Part shown: positions 44,978 through 52,492 of the stretch, piece by piece
How the letters are laid out: each line of letters begins with the position of its first letter
How positions within the stretch are numbered: the stretch's first letter is position 1
Assembly: GCF_031624635.1 (NCBI RefSeq)
Contig: NZ_JAMQOQ010000001.1
Coordinates: 744,001-808,000, forward strand
Length of the DNA stretch: 64,000 nucleotides
Direction: 5' to 3'
Source: Halogeometricum sp. S3BR5-2
GTDB taxonomy: Archaea; Halobacteriota; Halobacteria; Halobacteriales; Haloferacaceae
Translations under genes and position numbers: made by a program
Notes under the pieces: model-generated
What the model was told of the DNA's origin: nothing
What the model saw: the letters and a program-made list of their open reading frames with translations, nothing else
Database searches by the model: none

Positions 44978-45949
44978 TCACATGTAGCCGAGGTCGCGCA
45001 GGCGCTCCATCAGGTCCTCTTTGTCCTGTGCGCGGCCCGCGCGCTCGGTCGTGTTCTCCATGTCCTGCAGCCACGCCGGTTCCTCGGTGGTCTTGTCGGT
45101 GGACACCTCGCTGCCCAGCGAGCGGAAGCCGGCGAAGTACTTCGGCGAGACGGGGATGTCGTCCTGCGTTAGACCGTTCGGCAGGTCGTCGGCCGACTGC
45201 GGGACGTAGCCGTCGTCGGGGTAGCCCTCGACCGTATCCGGAACGACGAAGTTCCAGAACGCGTCCCAGACGGACGCCTCGTCGAACTGGAGGATGGGTT
45301 GGATGCGGTCGTGCGGCGGGTAGATGTCGGGGTCGTGCCGCGGCGAGAAGAACGTCTCGTCGGCGCGGGCCTCCTGTTCGTCCCAGCGGACGCCGGAGAT
45401 GACGCCGTCGACGTCGTACTCCTCGAGGGCGTCGTTCAGCGCCACCGTCTTCAGCAGGTGGTTGCCGACGTAGGTGTCGAGCAGGAACGGGAACGTGTCC
45501 TCCTCGTACTCCAGTAGGTTCCGGATGTGGTGCTGGTTGTGCTCCGACAGCGCGTCGACTTCGATGTCGTCGCCGGGTTCGAGGTCGTGTTCGTCGACGT
45601 ACTGGCCGACGTCCTCGTTGCGGGCGTAGATGACTTCGAGGTCCCACTCGTCGGCCCACTTGTCGACGAAGTCGTGAATCTCGTCGAAGTGCTGGTAGTG
45701 GTCGATGAAGACGGCCGGCGGCACCTCGTAGCCGTGCTTCTCTGCCACCTCCTTGATGAAGTACAGACAGAGCGTGGAGTCCTTGCCGCCCGTCCACATC
45801 ACGACGGGGTTCTCGTACTGTTCGAGGCCGTCCTTCGTGACTTCGATGGCCTTCTCTATCTTGTCCTGGATGGACGGATAGTCGTCGGGGGTCTCTCCTT
45901 CGCCGTCCGTGTAGTCGACGTCGAGGTAGTCGGGGAAGCCTTCCGGCAT
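44978..45949 (-). CDS. PAPS-reductase/CysD-like ATP pyrophosphatase, paralog 1
   Basis: A 323-residue paralog that aligns nearly end to end with the protein encoded at 43876: the same DYPSIQDKIEKAIEVTKDGLEQYENP, PP-loop MWTGGKDSTLCLY and SGVRWDEQEARADETFFSPRHD. Both end LMxRLRDLGYM, which implies a recent tandem duplication by gene rather than two unrelated imports. A 148-base gap separates them. The start MPEGFPDYLDV at 45949 mirrors the paralog's start. Confidence 0.85.
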   Translation of the reverse strand: MPEGFPDYLDVDYTDGEGETPDDYPSIQDKIEKAIEVTKDGLEQYENPVVMWTGGKDSTLCLYFIKEVAEKHGYEVPPAVFIDHYQHFDEIHDFVDKWADEWDLEVIYARNEDVGQYVDEHDLEPGDDIEVDALSEHNQHHIRNLLEYEEDTFPFLLDTYVGNHLLKTVALNDALEEYDVDGVISGVRWDEQEARADETFFSPRHDPDIYPPHDRIQPILQFDEASVWDAFWNFVVPDTVEGYPDDGYVPQSADDLPNGLTQDDIPVSPKYFAGFRSLGSEVSTDKTTEEPAWLQDMENTTERAGRAQDKEDLMERLRDLGYM

Positions 45950-46106
45950 ACAGTAATTACATCTAATTACAGCCCTAAAGCGTCTTTCATCCTGTTCAGG
46001 CCGTGGGAACGACTTCCGTGCGGCGATAGCGCTCTCGCGGCGCGCGTGCGACCCCCAGCGCGCGGGAGCGGCGTGCGCGTTCTCCCTCGGTCGCGACTCG
46101 CTCCGC

Positions 46107-47576
46107 CTACGGCCGACGCGAGGAGACGCGCGCCGCCGCGGACGCGGCGGCCCAGAGCGCGCCGACGGCACCCGCTCCGAGGGCGAGCGTCACGTCGAGG
46201 GCCGAGACCCACGACGGGAGGACGTACAGGAGGCCGTGGAGGACGCGGGGCGGGACCACGGAGACGAGCGAGTAGCGGACGTACTCGACCGCGGGTCCGA
46301 CCGCTCCGAGCGCTCGGGCGGCGACGGAGTTCTCCGTCTCCGAGGCGGCGTCCGCCGGGGGCGTCGCGTCGAGCGACGGGCCCACCGCCGCGCCCCGCAT
46401 CGAGGTGTTCCCGTCCCCGACGAGCGAACTCGGCCGCCGGGACCGGAGGTCGAGTTTCGCCGCGCTACTCCCGCCGGCGCTCTCGTCGCCCGTGCCGAGG
46501 AGTTCCACGTCGTAGCTGCCGGTCGGGAACCGCTTCGACCACGCGACGGCGCCGCTCTCCTCGACACTCAGTATTCGCTGGCCGTGCGAGTCCGCGACGA
46601 GCGTCCGGCCGGACGGGAGTCGGTCCGCGTCCCGGGGCCACTGCAGCGTCGTGTCCCGCCACGTCCAACTCCGCGTCCACGACCCGTTTGCTCGTTGAAA
46701 CTCGACGAGGCGGTTGTTCTCCGAGTCGGCGACGACGACGGCCGGCCCGCCCCTCGATTCGGGGATGTAGTCGGGGTTGTGCGCCTCGAAGAGGACGCCG
46801 TGCGCGCCGTCGGCGCCGAGCGTCCAGTTCGACTGCACCCCTTCACCGGGTTCGACGAACACGACCTGGTCCTGATTGCGGAGGTTCACCATGACGCGGC
46901 CGTCGGAGAGCATCTCCACGTCGTTGACGTGCGTCCAATCGGAGGGGTAGCTCCCGCCGCTCTCCGGCGCGAACGCCTCCGCGGCGCGCCACTCCCAGAC
47001 GGTTTCGCCCGTCGTCACGTTCACCATGTACACCCGGTCGGGGTAGCTGATGTCGGCGACGAGGAACGTCGACTCGTTCACCCGGTCGACGTCGTGTATC
47101 TGCGTCGACCCGTTGCGCCGGTGGACGCGCTCGTACACCCGAGTCACCTCCCCGGTGGAGAGGTTCACCCGCTCGATGACGTTCCGCAGGCAGGCGTCGC
47201 CCGCGCAGGCGCTCTCGTCGGCCGCGTCCGAGGCGACGTACGTCACGGTGCGGTCCCTTCCGGGCGTCGGGTCGACGTCGTGGTACAGCGTCAGCGAGTC
47301 GTTCCGGTAGACGACCCGTCCGTCGGCATCGTAGGCGACTAGCTGTCCCGGTCCCACGCCGTCGATAGTGGCGACGACGCGGGCGGGGCCGACGCCGCCG
47401 TCGACGTCGGCCGGTTCGCCCGCCGCCGCGTCCCCGACGGGGTCGACGGGGTCGTACGTCAGAAACGAGACGCCGGCGGAGAGAAGCGCGAGGGCGAGGA
47501 AGCCGACGAAGGCGAAGCGGAGTCCCCGGACCGCGGCGGTCCGACTCGGAAGGCGGGAGCGCCGCTCGCCGGTCAT
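46107..47576 (-). CDS. Arylsulfotransferase (ASST)-like membrane-anchored protein
   Basis: A 489-residue extracytoplasmic beta-propeller of the arylsulfotransferase type. An N-terminal membrane helix (FVGFLALALLSAGVSFL, about 22-38) acts as signal anchor. Propeller segments include VYRNDSLTLYHDVDPTPG, IHDVDRVNESTFLVAD, ETVWEWRA, DWTHVNDVEMLSDGRVMVNLRNQDQVV, and HNPDYIPESRGG. Two C-terminal helices near 430-485 anchor it. ASST transfers sulfate from an aryl sulfate donor, not PAPS, via an active His; the family His could be in THVNDVE or HGVLFEAH. It adjoins the CysD-like pair, but the link is unproven. Confidence 0.85.
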   Translation of the reverse strand: MTGERRSRLPSRTAAVRGLRFAFVGFLALALLSAGVSFLTYDPVDPVGDAAAGEPADVDGGVGPARVVATIDGVGPGQLVAYDADGRVVYRNDSLTLYHDVDPTPGRDRTVTYVASDAADESACAGDACLRNVIERVNLSTGEVTRVYERVHRRNGSTQIHDVDRVNESTFLVADISYPDRVYMVNVTTGETVWEWRAAEAFAPESGGSYPSDWTHVNDVEMLSDGRVMVNLRNQDQVVFVEPGEGVQSNWTLGADGAHGVLFEAHNPDYIPESRGGPAVVVADSENNRLVEFQRANGSWTRSWTWRDTTLQWPRDADRLPSGRTLVADSHGQRILSVEESGAVAWSKRFPTGSYDVELLGTGDESAGGSSAAKLDLRSRRPSSLVGDGNTSMRGAAVGPSLDATPPADAASETENSVAARALGAVGPAVEYVRYSLVSVVPPRVLHGLLYVLPSWVSALDVTLALGAGAVGALWAAASAAARVSSRRP

Positions 47577-47846
47577 TCGGCCCCCGGGTCGACGCGGCGG
47601 CGCTTCCCCTCGCTCTCCCCCCGTCCGCGTTCCGCCCGCCGGCGGTCGGCGGAGCGGGAGACTATCGTCTCGCGGAAACTGTCGTCCACCATCCGGTCTG
47701 CGAGACAGGCCGACGGCGGAAACCTCTGTCGCTCGGCGTCGCCGTCGCTCCGTTCTCGAACGCGGACGCTGTCGGGGCGAGGAGAGGACGAGGACGAGAA
47801 ACGCGCCGTGAGGAACAGCCGTCGGCGACCGGACAGAACGAGGGAG

Positions 47847-48410
47847 TTAGCTGATGAACTTGTTGTCGCGCCAGTTGACGCCGCCGCCGCCGGACCCGCT
47901 CTTCGAGGGGTTCTCGACGACTTCGATGGTCGCGGGGCGCTCTTCGCCCTCGACGATGCGCGTGGCGTCGAGTTCGCCGTCGGACTCGGTGATGGCGGTG
48001 AGCGTCCCCTTCTCGGCTATCAGCGCGAGTTCGCGGAGGACGAGGAACATCGGGAACTGGAGGGCGGTGTTCTGGAGAACCGTCTCCCGGTCGCCCTTGA
48101 AACACGCGAACTCGACGAGTTCGGAGGGAATCTCCTCCTCTTCCTCGCCCCATCGCGGGGCGCCCGCGCGCGGCGGTTCCTCCTCGTACACCCGGTTCTC
48201 GGTGACGCTCGCTTTGAGTTGCGCCGTCGGGGTGTACTTGCTGAGGCTGTCGTCGGCCGCGACGGCCTTGAGGATGAGCGTGTTGTTCCGGCGGGTGACT
48301 TCCACGTCCTCGACTTCCGGCGGGAGGTCGGGGTCGTTCTCGAAGAACTCCATGACGTCTTCGAGTGGCAGTTCGAGCGTTGAGTGAAGTCGGAATACGC
48401 GGCCTGACAT
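47847..48410 (-). CDS. Conserved haloarchaeal protein of unknown function
   Basis: A 187-residue protein starting MSGRVFRLHSTLELPLEDVMEFF, then EVTRRNNTLILKAVA and SKYTPTAQLKASVTENRVYEE, which suggests a small beta-rich, possibly regulatory domain. A central Pro-rich acidic linker and FACFKGDRETVLQNTALQFPMFLVLRELALIAEKG follow. The C-terminus is Gly-rich and ends NWRDNKFIS. It looks like a widespread haloarchaeal family but I have no function. The ATG at 48410 is the natural start. Confidence 0.72.
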   Translation of the reverse strand: MSGRVFRLHSTLELPLEDVMEFFENDPDLPPEVEDVEVTRRNNTLILKAVAADDSLSKYTPTAQLKASVTENRVYEEEPPRAGAPRWGEEEEEIPSELVEFACFKGDRETVLQNTALQFPMFLVLRELALIAEKGTLTAITESDGELDATRIVEGEERPATIEVVENPSKSGSGGGGVNWRDNKFIS

Positions 48411-48544
48411 TGTTGGAGCAGTATCGGTTGGTGCTGGCGCGCGGCGGCGCGACGTCGATACCTGTGTTGATGTACGGTCTGCGAACTTATTAGGCCTACT
48501 CTTTGATTCGTCCGTGCGAACTGAAATACAACTCTCGCGGGCGG

Positions 48545-48886
48545 TCAGGCCGACACCGTCTCGCCGAGTTCGCCGCGCTCGTCGAGTTCCGAGAGGATGT
48601 CGCTCCCCCCGACGAACTCGCCCTTCACGTACGCCTGCGGGATGGTCTCCCAGCCGCTGTGTTCGTTCAGGGCGGCGCGGTAGGCGTCGAGGGCGGGGAG
48701 GACGTCCACCGTCTCGAACTCCTCGCGGTGCTTGCCGAGGAGTTCGACGGCGCGGGCGGAGTAGCCGCACTGCGGCATCAGGCGGTTGCCCTTCATGAAC
48801 AGCACCACCTCGTTCGACTCGATGAGGTCGTCGACGCGCTCTCGAATCTCCTCTTCGGACAGGTCGCTCCCGGGTTGAAACGTCAT
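48545..48886 (-). CDS. Monothiol glutaredoxin family protein
   Basis: A 113-residue Grx4-like protein. The single-cysteine active-site sequence MPQCGYSARAVELLG is at about residues 39-53, in the CGFS-type arrangement (here CGYS). VVLFMKGN and IPQAYVKGEFVGGSDIL complete the fold. It probably handles Fe-S clusters rather than reducing disulphides, based on the family. Haloarchaea use thiols other than glutathione, so the partner is unclear. The ATG at 48886 fits the family; a TTG nine codons upstream is rejected. Confidence 0.88.
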   Translation of the reverse strand: MTFQPGSDLSEEEIRERVDDLIESNEVVLFMKGNRLMPQCGYSARAVELLGKHREEFETVDVLPALDAYRAALNEHSGWETIPQAYVKGEFVGGSDILSELDERGELGETVSA

Positions 48887-48981
48887 GCGCCGAGATAGGG
48901 GACGGCGCGTCAAATGGGTTGCGTCGTCGGCGTCCCGTGTTCGGTGTCCCGCGGCGGACGACGGACGGTGGCCGGCGGGCA

Positions 48982-49024
48982 GCGAACGGCGAACGGCGAA
49001 CGGCGAGTGACGCGGGACGCGGGA
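48982..49024. repeat. Heptanucleotide tandem repeats
   Basis: GCGAACG occurs three times in a row (48982-49002) and a fourth, partial unit follows, then GCGGGAC/CGCGGGACG repeats up to 49024. The stretch lies in the gap between the glutaredoxin and gfcR genes and is not coding. Confidence 0.6.
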
Positions 49025-49042
49025 CGCCGAGAGGCGCCGTGC

Positions 49043-49684
49043 CTACTCCCGACCGACGCCGACCACGTCGATGAGCGAGTAGACCGGGACGTCGTCTATC
49101 TCTTCGAGGCCCTGCTTGTCGACGATGACGACGCAGGCGACGGGCCGGCCGCCCTCCTCGCGGATGGCGTCGATGGTCTCTCGCATCGTCGTCCCCGAGG
49201 TGACGGTGTCGTCGACGACGTAGCACTGCCGGTCGCGTATCTGCGAGAAGTTCCGCGAGAACGACCCGCCGAGTTCGTCGATGTCGCCCTCCTCCCACTG
49301 GTGCTTCGCGGGCGCGTACGTCCCGAGGTCCGTGTCGAGTTCCTGCGCGACGACGGTGGCCAACGGCGCCCCCGCCTTCTCGATGCCGATGGTGAGGTCG
49401 ACGTCGTCGCCCTCCCCCTCCAGCAGGTCCGACATCGCGCGCGCGACGTACCCCATGCGCTTGGAGTCGCGGCCGATGGCGCTCCAGTCGACGTGAATGT
49501 CCTGCGGTCCGCTCGCCTCGGGGGCGGTGGCCGCCGTCCGCTCGGGGCTCGACGCGCCGCTTCGGTCGACGAGCCAACTGGCCGTCTCGCGGGAGACGTT
49601 CAGTTCGTCGGCGATTTCCCCCTTCGACAACCCGCGGTCCGCGAGTTCTGCCGCGCTCTCGATGAGATCATCGACGTTCTTCAT
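49043..49684 (-). CDS. gfcR: Glucose/fructose catabolism regulator GfcR (HTH plus PRTase domain)
   Basis: A 213-residue regulator. An HTH at about 5-45 (LADRGLSKGEIADELNVSRETASWLV) is joined to a phosphoribosyltransferase-type sensor with PRPP motif CYVVDDTVTSGTTM near 155-168. In Haloferax volcanii the homolog is a transcriptional activator of sugar-degradation genes, not orotate PRTase. Its gene overlaps the 3' end of the glucose dehydrogenase gene by 17 bases and is co-directional, so the enzyme and its likely regulator are co-transcribed. Annotations as PyrE-like reflect only the PRTase domain. Confidence 0.9.
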   Translation of the reverse strand: MKNVDDLIESAAELADRGLSKGEIADELNVSRETASWLVDRSGASSPERTAATAPEASGPQDIHVDWSAIGRDSKRMGYVARAMSDLLEGEGDDVDLTIGIEKAGAPLATVVAQELDTDLGTYAPAKHQWEEGDIDELGGSFSRNFSQIRDRQCYVVDDTVTSGTTMRETIDAIREEGGRPVACVVIVDKQGLEEIDDVPVYSLIDVVGVGRE

Positions 49685-50747
49685 ACGTATCGAATTGAAC
49701 GGCTGTTTTTATAGTGGTATCGTCGTCGTCGAACGCCGACGCGAAGTCGTCGAGGCCGTACACGTTCGTGACCAACGCGTCCGTGAACCACGGGGGGAGT
49801 TCGGCCAGCGTGTCGACGGCCGACTCGAAGTGGCTGACGTGGGAGTTGACGCTCCCGACGAGCGCCTTGTTCTGCATGACGAGTTCGTTGTGCAGCGACC
49901 CGCCGTCTATCTCGAACTCCCACGGGCCGGGGACGCCGAGCAGCGCCGCGACGCCGTTCGGCGCGAGGGCGTGGACGCTCTCGAAGGCGTGTTTCGCGTA
50001 GCCCGTCGCCTCGAAGACGAAGTCCATCGGCTCGAACGCCTCCGGCATCGCATCGGCGGGCGTCTTCCGGGAGTCGACGTACGTCGCTTCCAGTTCCTCG
50101 ATGATGTCGATTGTCGCGTCGGGCCGGTCCCGGCGGCCGAGACAGTACAGACGTTCGTAGCCGAACTTGTCCCGCAGGAGCGCGAGCGTCAACAGTCCGA
50201 GGCTCCCGTTGCCGAGGACGGCCCCCGCTTCCGGTTCCCACGTGAAACTCGACCGGGAGGCGTACGCGAGTTCGACCGCCTTCTCGGCGATGGATATCGG
50301 TTCGACGAGGAAGCCGAGGTCCGCGAGCGACGCCGGAACCTCCACGAGGAACTCCTCGTCGCTGACGAAGTACTCCGCCATGAACCCGTGCGCGCCGAGG
50401 ATGCCGCGCTCGTGGTACATCCCCTCGGGTGCCATGTCGGGTTCGCCGCGCTCGAAGTACTCGTTCTCGCCGTTCGGCGGCCGTCGGACCGTCGGGACGA
50501 CCACGTCGCCCGCCTCGAACCGGGTGCCGTTCGGGTCCTCGACGACGCCGACCGCCTCGTGGCCGAGGACGAGGTGGTCCTCCCCGTCGGGGAACCCGCC
50601 GTGCCCGCCCGCGATGACCTCGTGGTCGGTACCGTCGACGCCGACGGAGAGGGTGCGAACGAGGGCCTCACCCGTCGACGGCGTCGGGCGCGGCTTGTCC
50701 ACGAGGACCGGCCGGTTCTCGCCCTGTTTCACTGCGATTGCTCTCAT
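49668..50747 (-). CDS. gdh: Glucose 1-dehydrogenase (zinc MDR family)
   Basis: A 359-residue NAD(P)-dependent enzyme that oxidises glucose to gluconolactone, the first step of the semi-phosphorylative Entner-Doudoroff route. SVGVDGTDHEVI replaces the classical Cys zinc ligand with Asp, which is known for haloarchaeal GDH. HLVLGHEAVGVVE is the His/Glu zinc site, GNGSLGLLTLALL the Rossmann motif. The start MRAIAVKQGENRPVLVDKP is family-typical. A TATA box lies 30 bases upstream. Confidence 0.93.
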   Translation of the reverse strand: MRAIAVKQGENRPVLVDKPRPTPSTGEALVRTLSVGVDGTDHEVIAGGHGGFPDGEDHLVLGHEAVGVVEDPNGTRFEAGDVVVPTVRRPPNGENEYFERGEPDMAPEGMYHERGILGAHGFMAEYFVSDEEFLVEVPASLADLGFLVEPISIAEKAVELAYASRSSFTWEPEAGAVLGNGSLGLLTLALLRDKFGYERLYCLGRRDRPDATIDIIEELEATYVDSRKTPADAMPEAFEPMDFVFEATGYAKHAFESVHALAPNGVAALLGVPGPWEFEIDGGSLHNELVMQNKALVGSVNSHVSHFESAVDTLAELPPWFTDALVTNVYGLDDFASAFDDDDTTIKTAVQFDTYEERR

Positions 50748-50777
50748 GTCGCACGCTACGACCCCAGCCACCAAAAG

Positions 50778-50785
50778 ATTTATTC
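50778..50785 (-). promoter_or_regulatory. TATA box of gdh-gfcR
   Basis: GAATAAAT on the minus strand lies about 34 bases before the gdh ATG, inside the AAAGATTTATTC run. A leaderless or near-leaderless transcript is expected. Confidence 0.5.
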
Positions 50786-50938
50786 TATGATGAGTAAAGG
50801 GAGGCGAGCGGTGAGGGCCGCGCCGCGCCGGCCCGTGGCGTCACAGGAATTCTAGCCCGAGTCGGCGCTCGCCGGACGTGTCGCATCTCCGCCCGCTCCC
50901 GTCTCCGCTGTTCGGGGCTCCGCGCGTTTCGAACTATC

Positions 50939-52324
50939 CTACAGTTCGTCCACGAGTTCCTCGCCGAGACCGACGTACGTCGCCGGCGACAGCGTCCGCA
51001 ACTCCTCCCGCACCGACTCGTCGACGTCGAGTTCGTCGAACAGGTCGCGGAAGTCTCCGAGCGTCACCGCGCGCCCGCGCGTGAGTTCCTTCACCCGTTC
51101 GTACGCCTCGGTGTCGCCCTCGCGCCGGAGGATGGTCTGGACCGCCTCGCCGATGAGTTCGGGGTGCGCCTCCAGTTCCTCGCGCATGACGCGCTCGTTC
51201 GGGACGACCTTCTCCAGACCCGCCGCCGTCTTCCCGTAACCGATGAGGCAGTGCGCGAACGCCGACCCGACGTTCCGCTTGACCGTCGAGTCCGAGAGGT
51301 CACGCTGGAGGCGGGAGTTCGTCACGTAGTCCGCGAGGAAGGTGAGGTCGGAGTTGGCCTTCGAGAGGTTTCCTTCGCTGTTTTCGAAGTCGATGGGGTT
51401 CACCTTGTGCGGCATCGTCGAGGACCCCGTCTCGCCCTCGGTGGTCTCCTGTCCCAGATACTTCTGCGAGACGTACAGCCACACGTCGCGGTCCAAATCG
51501 AGGAGGACGTTGTCGACGCCGCGGAGGGCGTCGAACACGGTGGCGAGGTCGTCGCAGGGGTTCACCTGCGTCGTCAGCGCGGCGTGTTCGAGGCCGAGGC
51601 TCTCGACGAACTGCTTCGAGAACGCCCGCCAGTCCACCTCGGGGTAGGCGGCGACGTGCGCCGCGTACGTCCCCGACGCGCCCGCGAGTTTCCCCGAGAG
51701 CGCGTCCGTCGCCTCCTTCACCCGGCCGAGTTGCGTGCCGAGTCGGGCGGCGTAGACGGCCATCTCTTTCCCGAACGTCGTCGGCGTCGCGGGCTGACCG
51801 TGCGTCCGCGCGAGCATCGGCGTCGCGCGGTGCTCCCGCGCGAGGTCCGCGAGTTCGTCGCGCACCTCCTCCACCGCAGGGACGAGCACCTTCTCCACGG
51901 CCGGCTTGGCGAGCAGACGCTGCGCGAGGTTGTTCACGTCCTCCGAGGTGAGCCCGAAGTGAATCCACGGGTGGACCCGGTCGTCCGTCTCCGTCCGGAC
52001 GAAGTACTCGACGGCTTTCACGTCGTGATTCGTGGCCGAGTACCCCGCCGCGCCCTCGGTTTCGAGGCGCTTGACGAGGCGGGCGTCCTCGCCGTCGAAC
52101 TCCTCGTAGAGGCCGCGAACCGCCTCGCGCTCCGACTCGGAGAGCGACAGCGGCGTCGCGTCGAGGTCCGCGAGGGCGAGGAGGTACTCGGCCTCGACGC
52201 GGACGCGGGCGCGCATGAGGGCCGCCTCGCTGGCGTACGGGACGAGCGGTTCGGTTCGGCCGGCGTATCGACCGTCCAACGGCGACACGGCGGCGAGCGG
52301 GTCCGAGCGGGAGAGGTCGTCCAT
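50939..52324 (-). CDS. purB: Adenylosuccinate lyase
   Basis: A 461-residue tetrameric lyase that acts twice in purine synthesis (SAICAR to AICAR, and adenylosuccinate to AMP). The family signature GSSTMPHKVNPIDFEN is present near residue 285, with the catalytic Ser loop. SPLDGRYA near the start and TSEDVNNLA, HGQPATPTT are diagnostic. The ATG at 52324 is chosen; the upstream extension runs into the divergent promoter. It is divergent from purNH across 168 bases. Confidence 0.96.
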   Translation of the reverse strand: MDDLSRSDPLAAVSPLDGRYAGRTEPLVPYASEAALMRARVRVEAEYLLALADLDATPLSLSESEREAVRGLYEEFDGEDARLVKRLETEGAAGYSATNHDVKAVEYFVRTETDDRVHPWIHFGLTSEDVNNLAQRLLAKPAVEKVLVPAVEEVRDELADLAREHRATPMLARTHGQPATPTTFGKEMAVYAARLGTQLGRVKEATDALSGKLAGASGTYAAHVAAYPEVDWRAFSKQFVESLGLEHAALTTQVNPCDDLATVFDALRGVDNVLLDLDRDVWLYVSQKYLGQETTEGETGSSTMPHKVNPIDFENSEGNLSKANSDLTFLADYVTNSRLQRDLSDSTVKRNVGSAFAHCLIGYGKTAAGLEKVVPNERVMREELEAHPELIGEAVQTILRREGDTEAYERVKELTRGRAVTLGDFRDLFDELDVDESVREELRTLSPATYVGLGEELVDEL

Positions 52325-52420
52325 GCGCGAGGATGCCGCCGGACGCCGCAAAAGCGTGTCGATGGACTATCCCACTCCCGTGCATACATTTCGGGTGTCC
52401 GCGCGCTCACAGCGCCGTTT

Positions 52421-52440
52421 GTGTACTCGAACGTGTACAC
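52421..52440. promoter_or_regulatory. 20-base dyad between purB and purNH
   Basis: GTGTACTCG-AA-CGTGTACAC has arms that match at 8 of 9 positions. It lies in the 168-base divergent region, ending 53 bases before the purNH ATG and about 97 bases before the purB ATG. It is a good candidate operator for purine genes. Confidence 0.5.
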
Positions 52441-52492
52441 TTCGGCGCTGAAGACCGCAACTGTTTTTCTCCCGGCCCGAGGCACTCCAGAC

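Noticed and set aside
43876-45949. DndC-type DNA phosphorothioation gene
   Set aside because: The PP-loop fits the same superfamily, but no dndA/B/D/E genes are near and the second motif resembles CysD.
47577-47846. tRNA or small RNA gene in the 270-base gap
   Set aside because: No cloverleaf could be folded by eye and no promoter-like sequence was evident; the longest gap holds nothing I can support.
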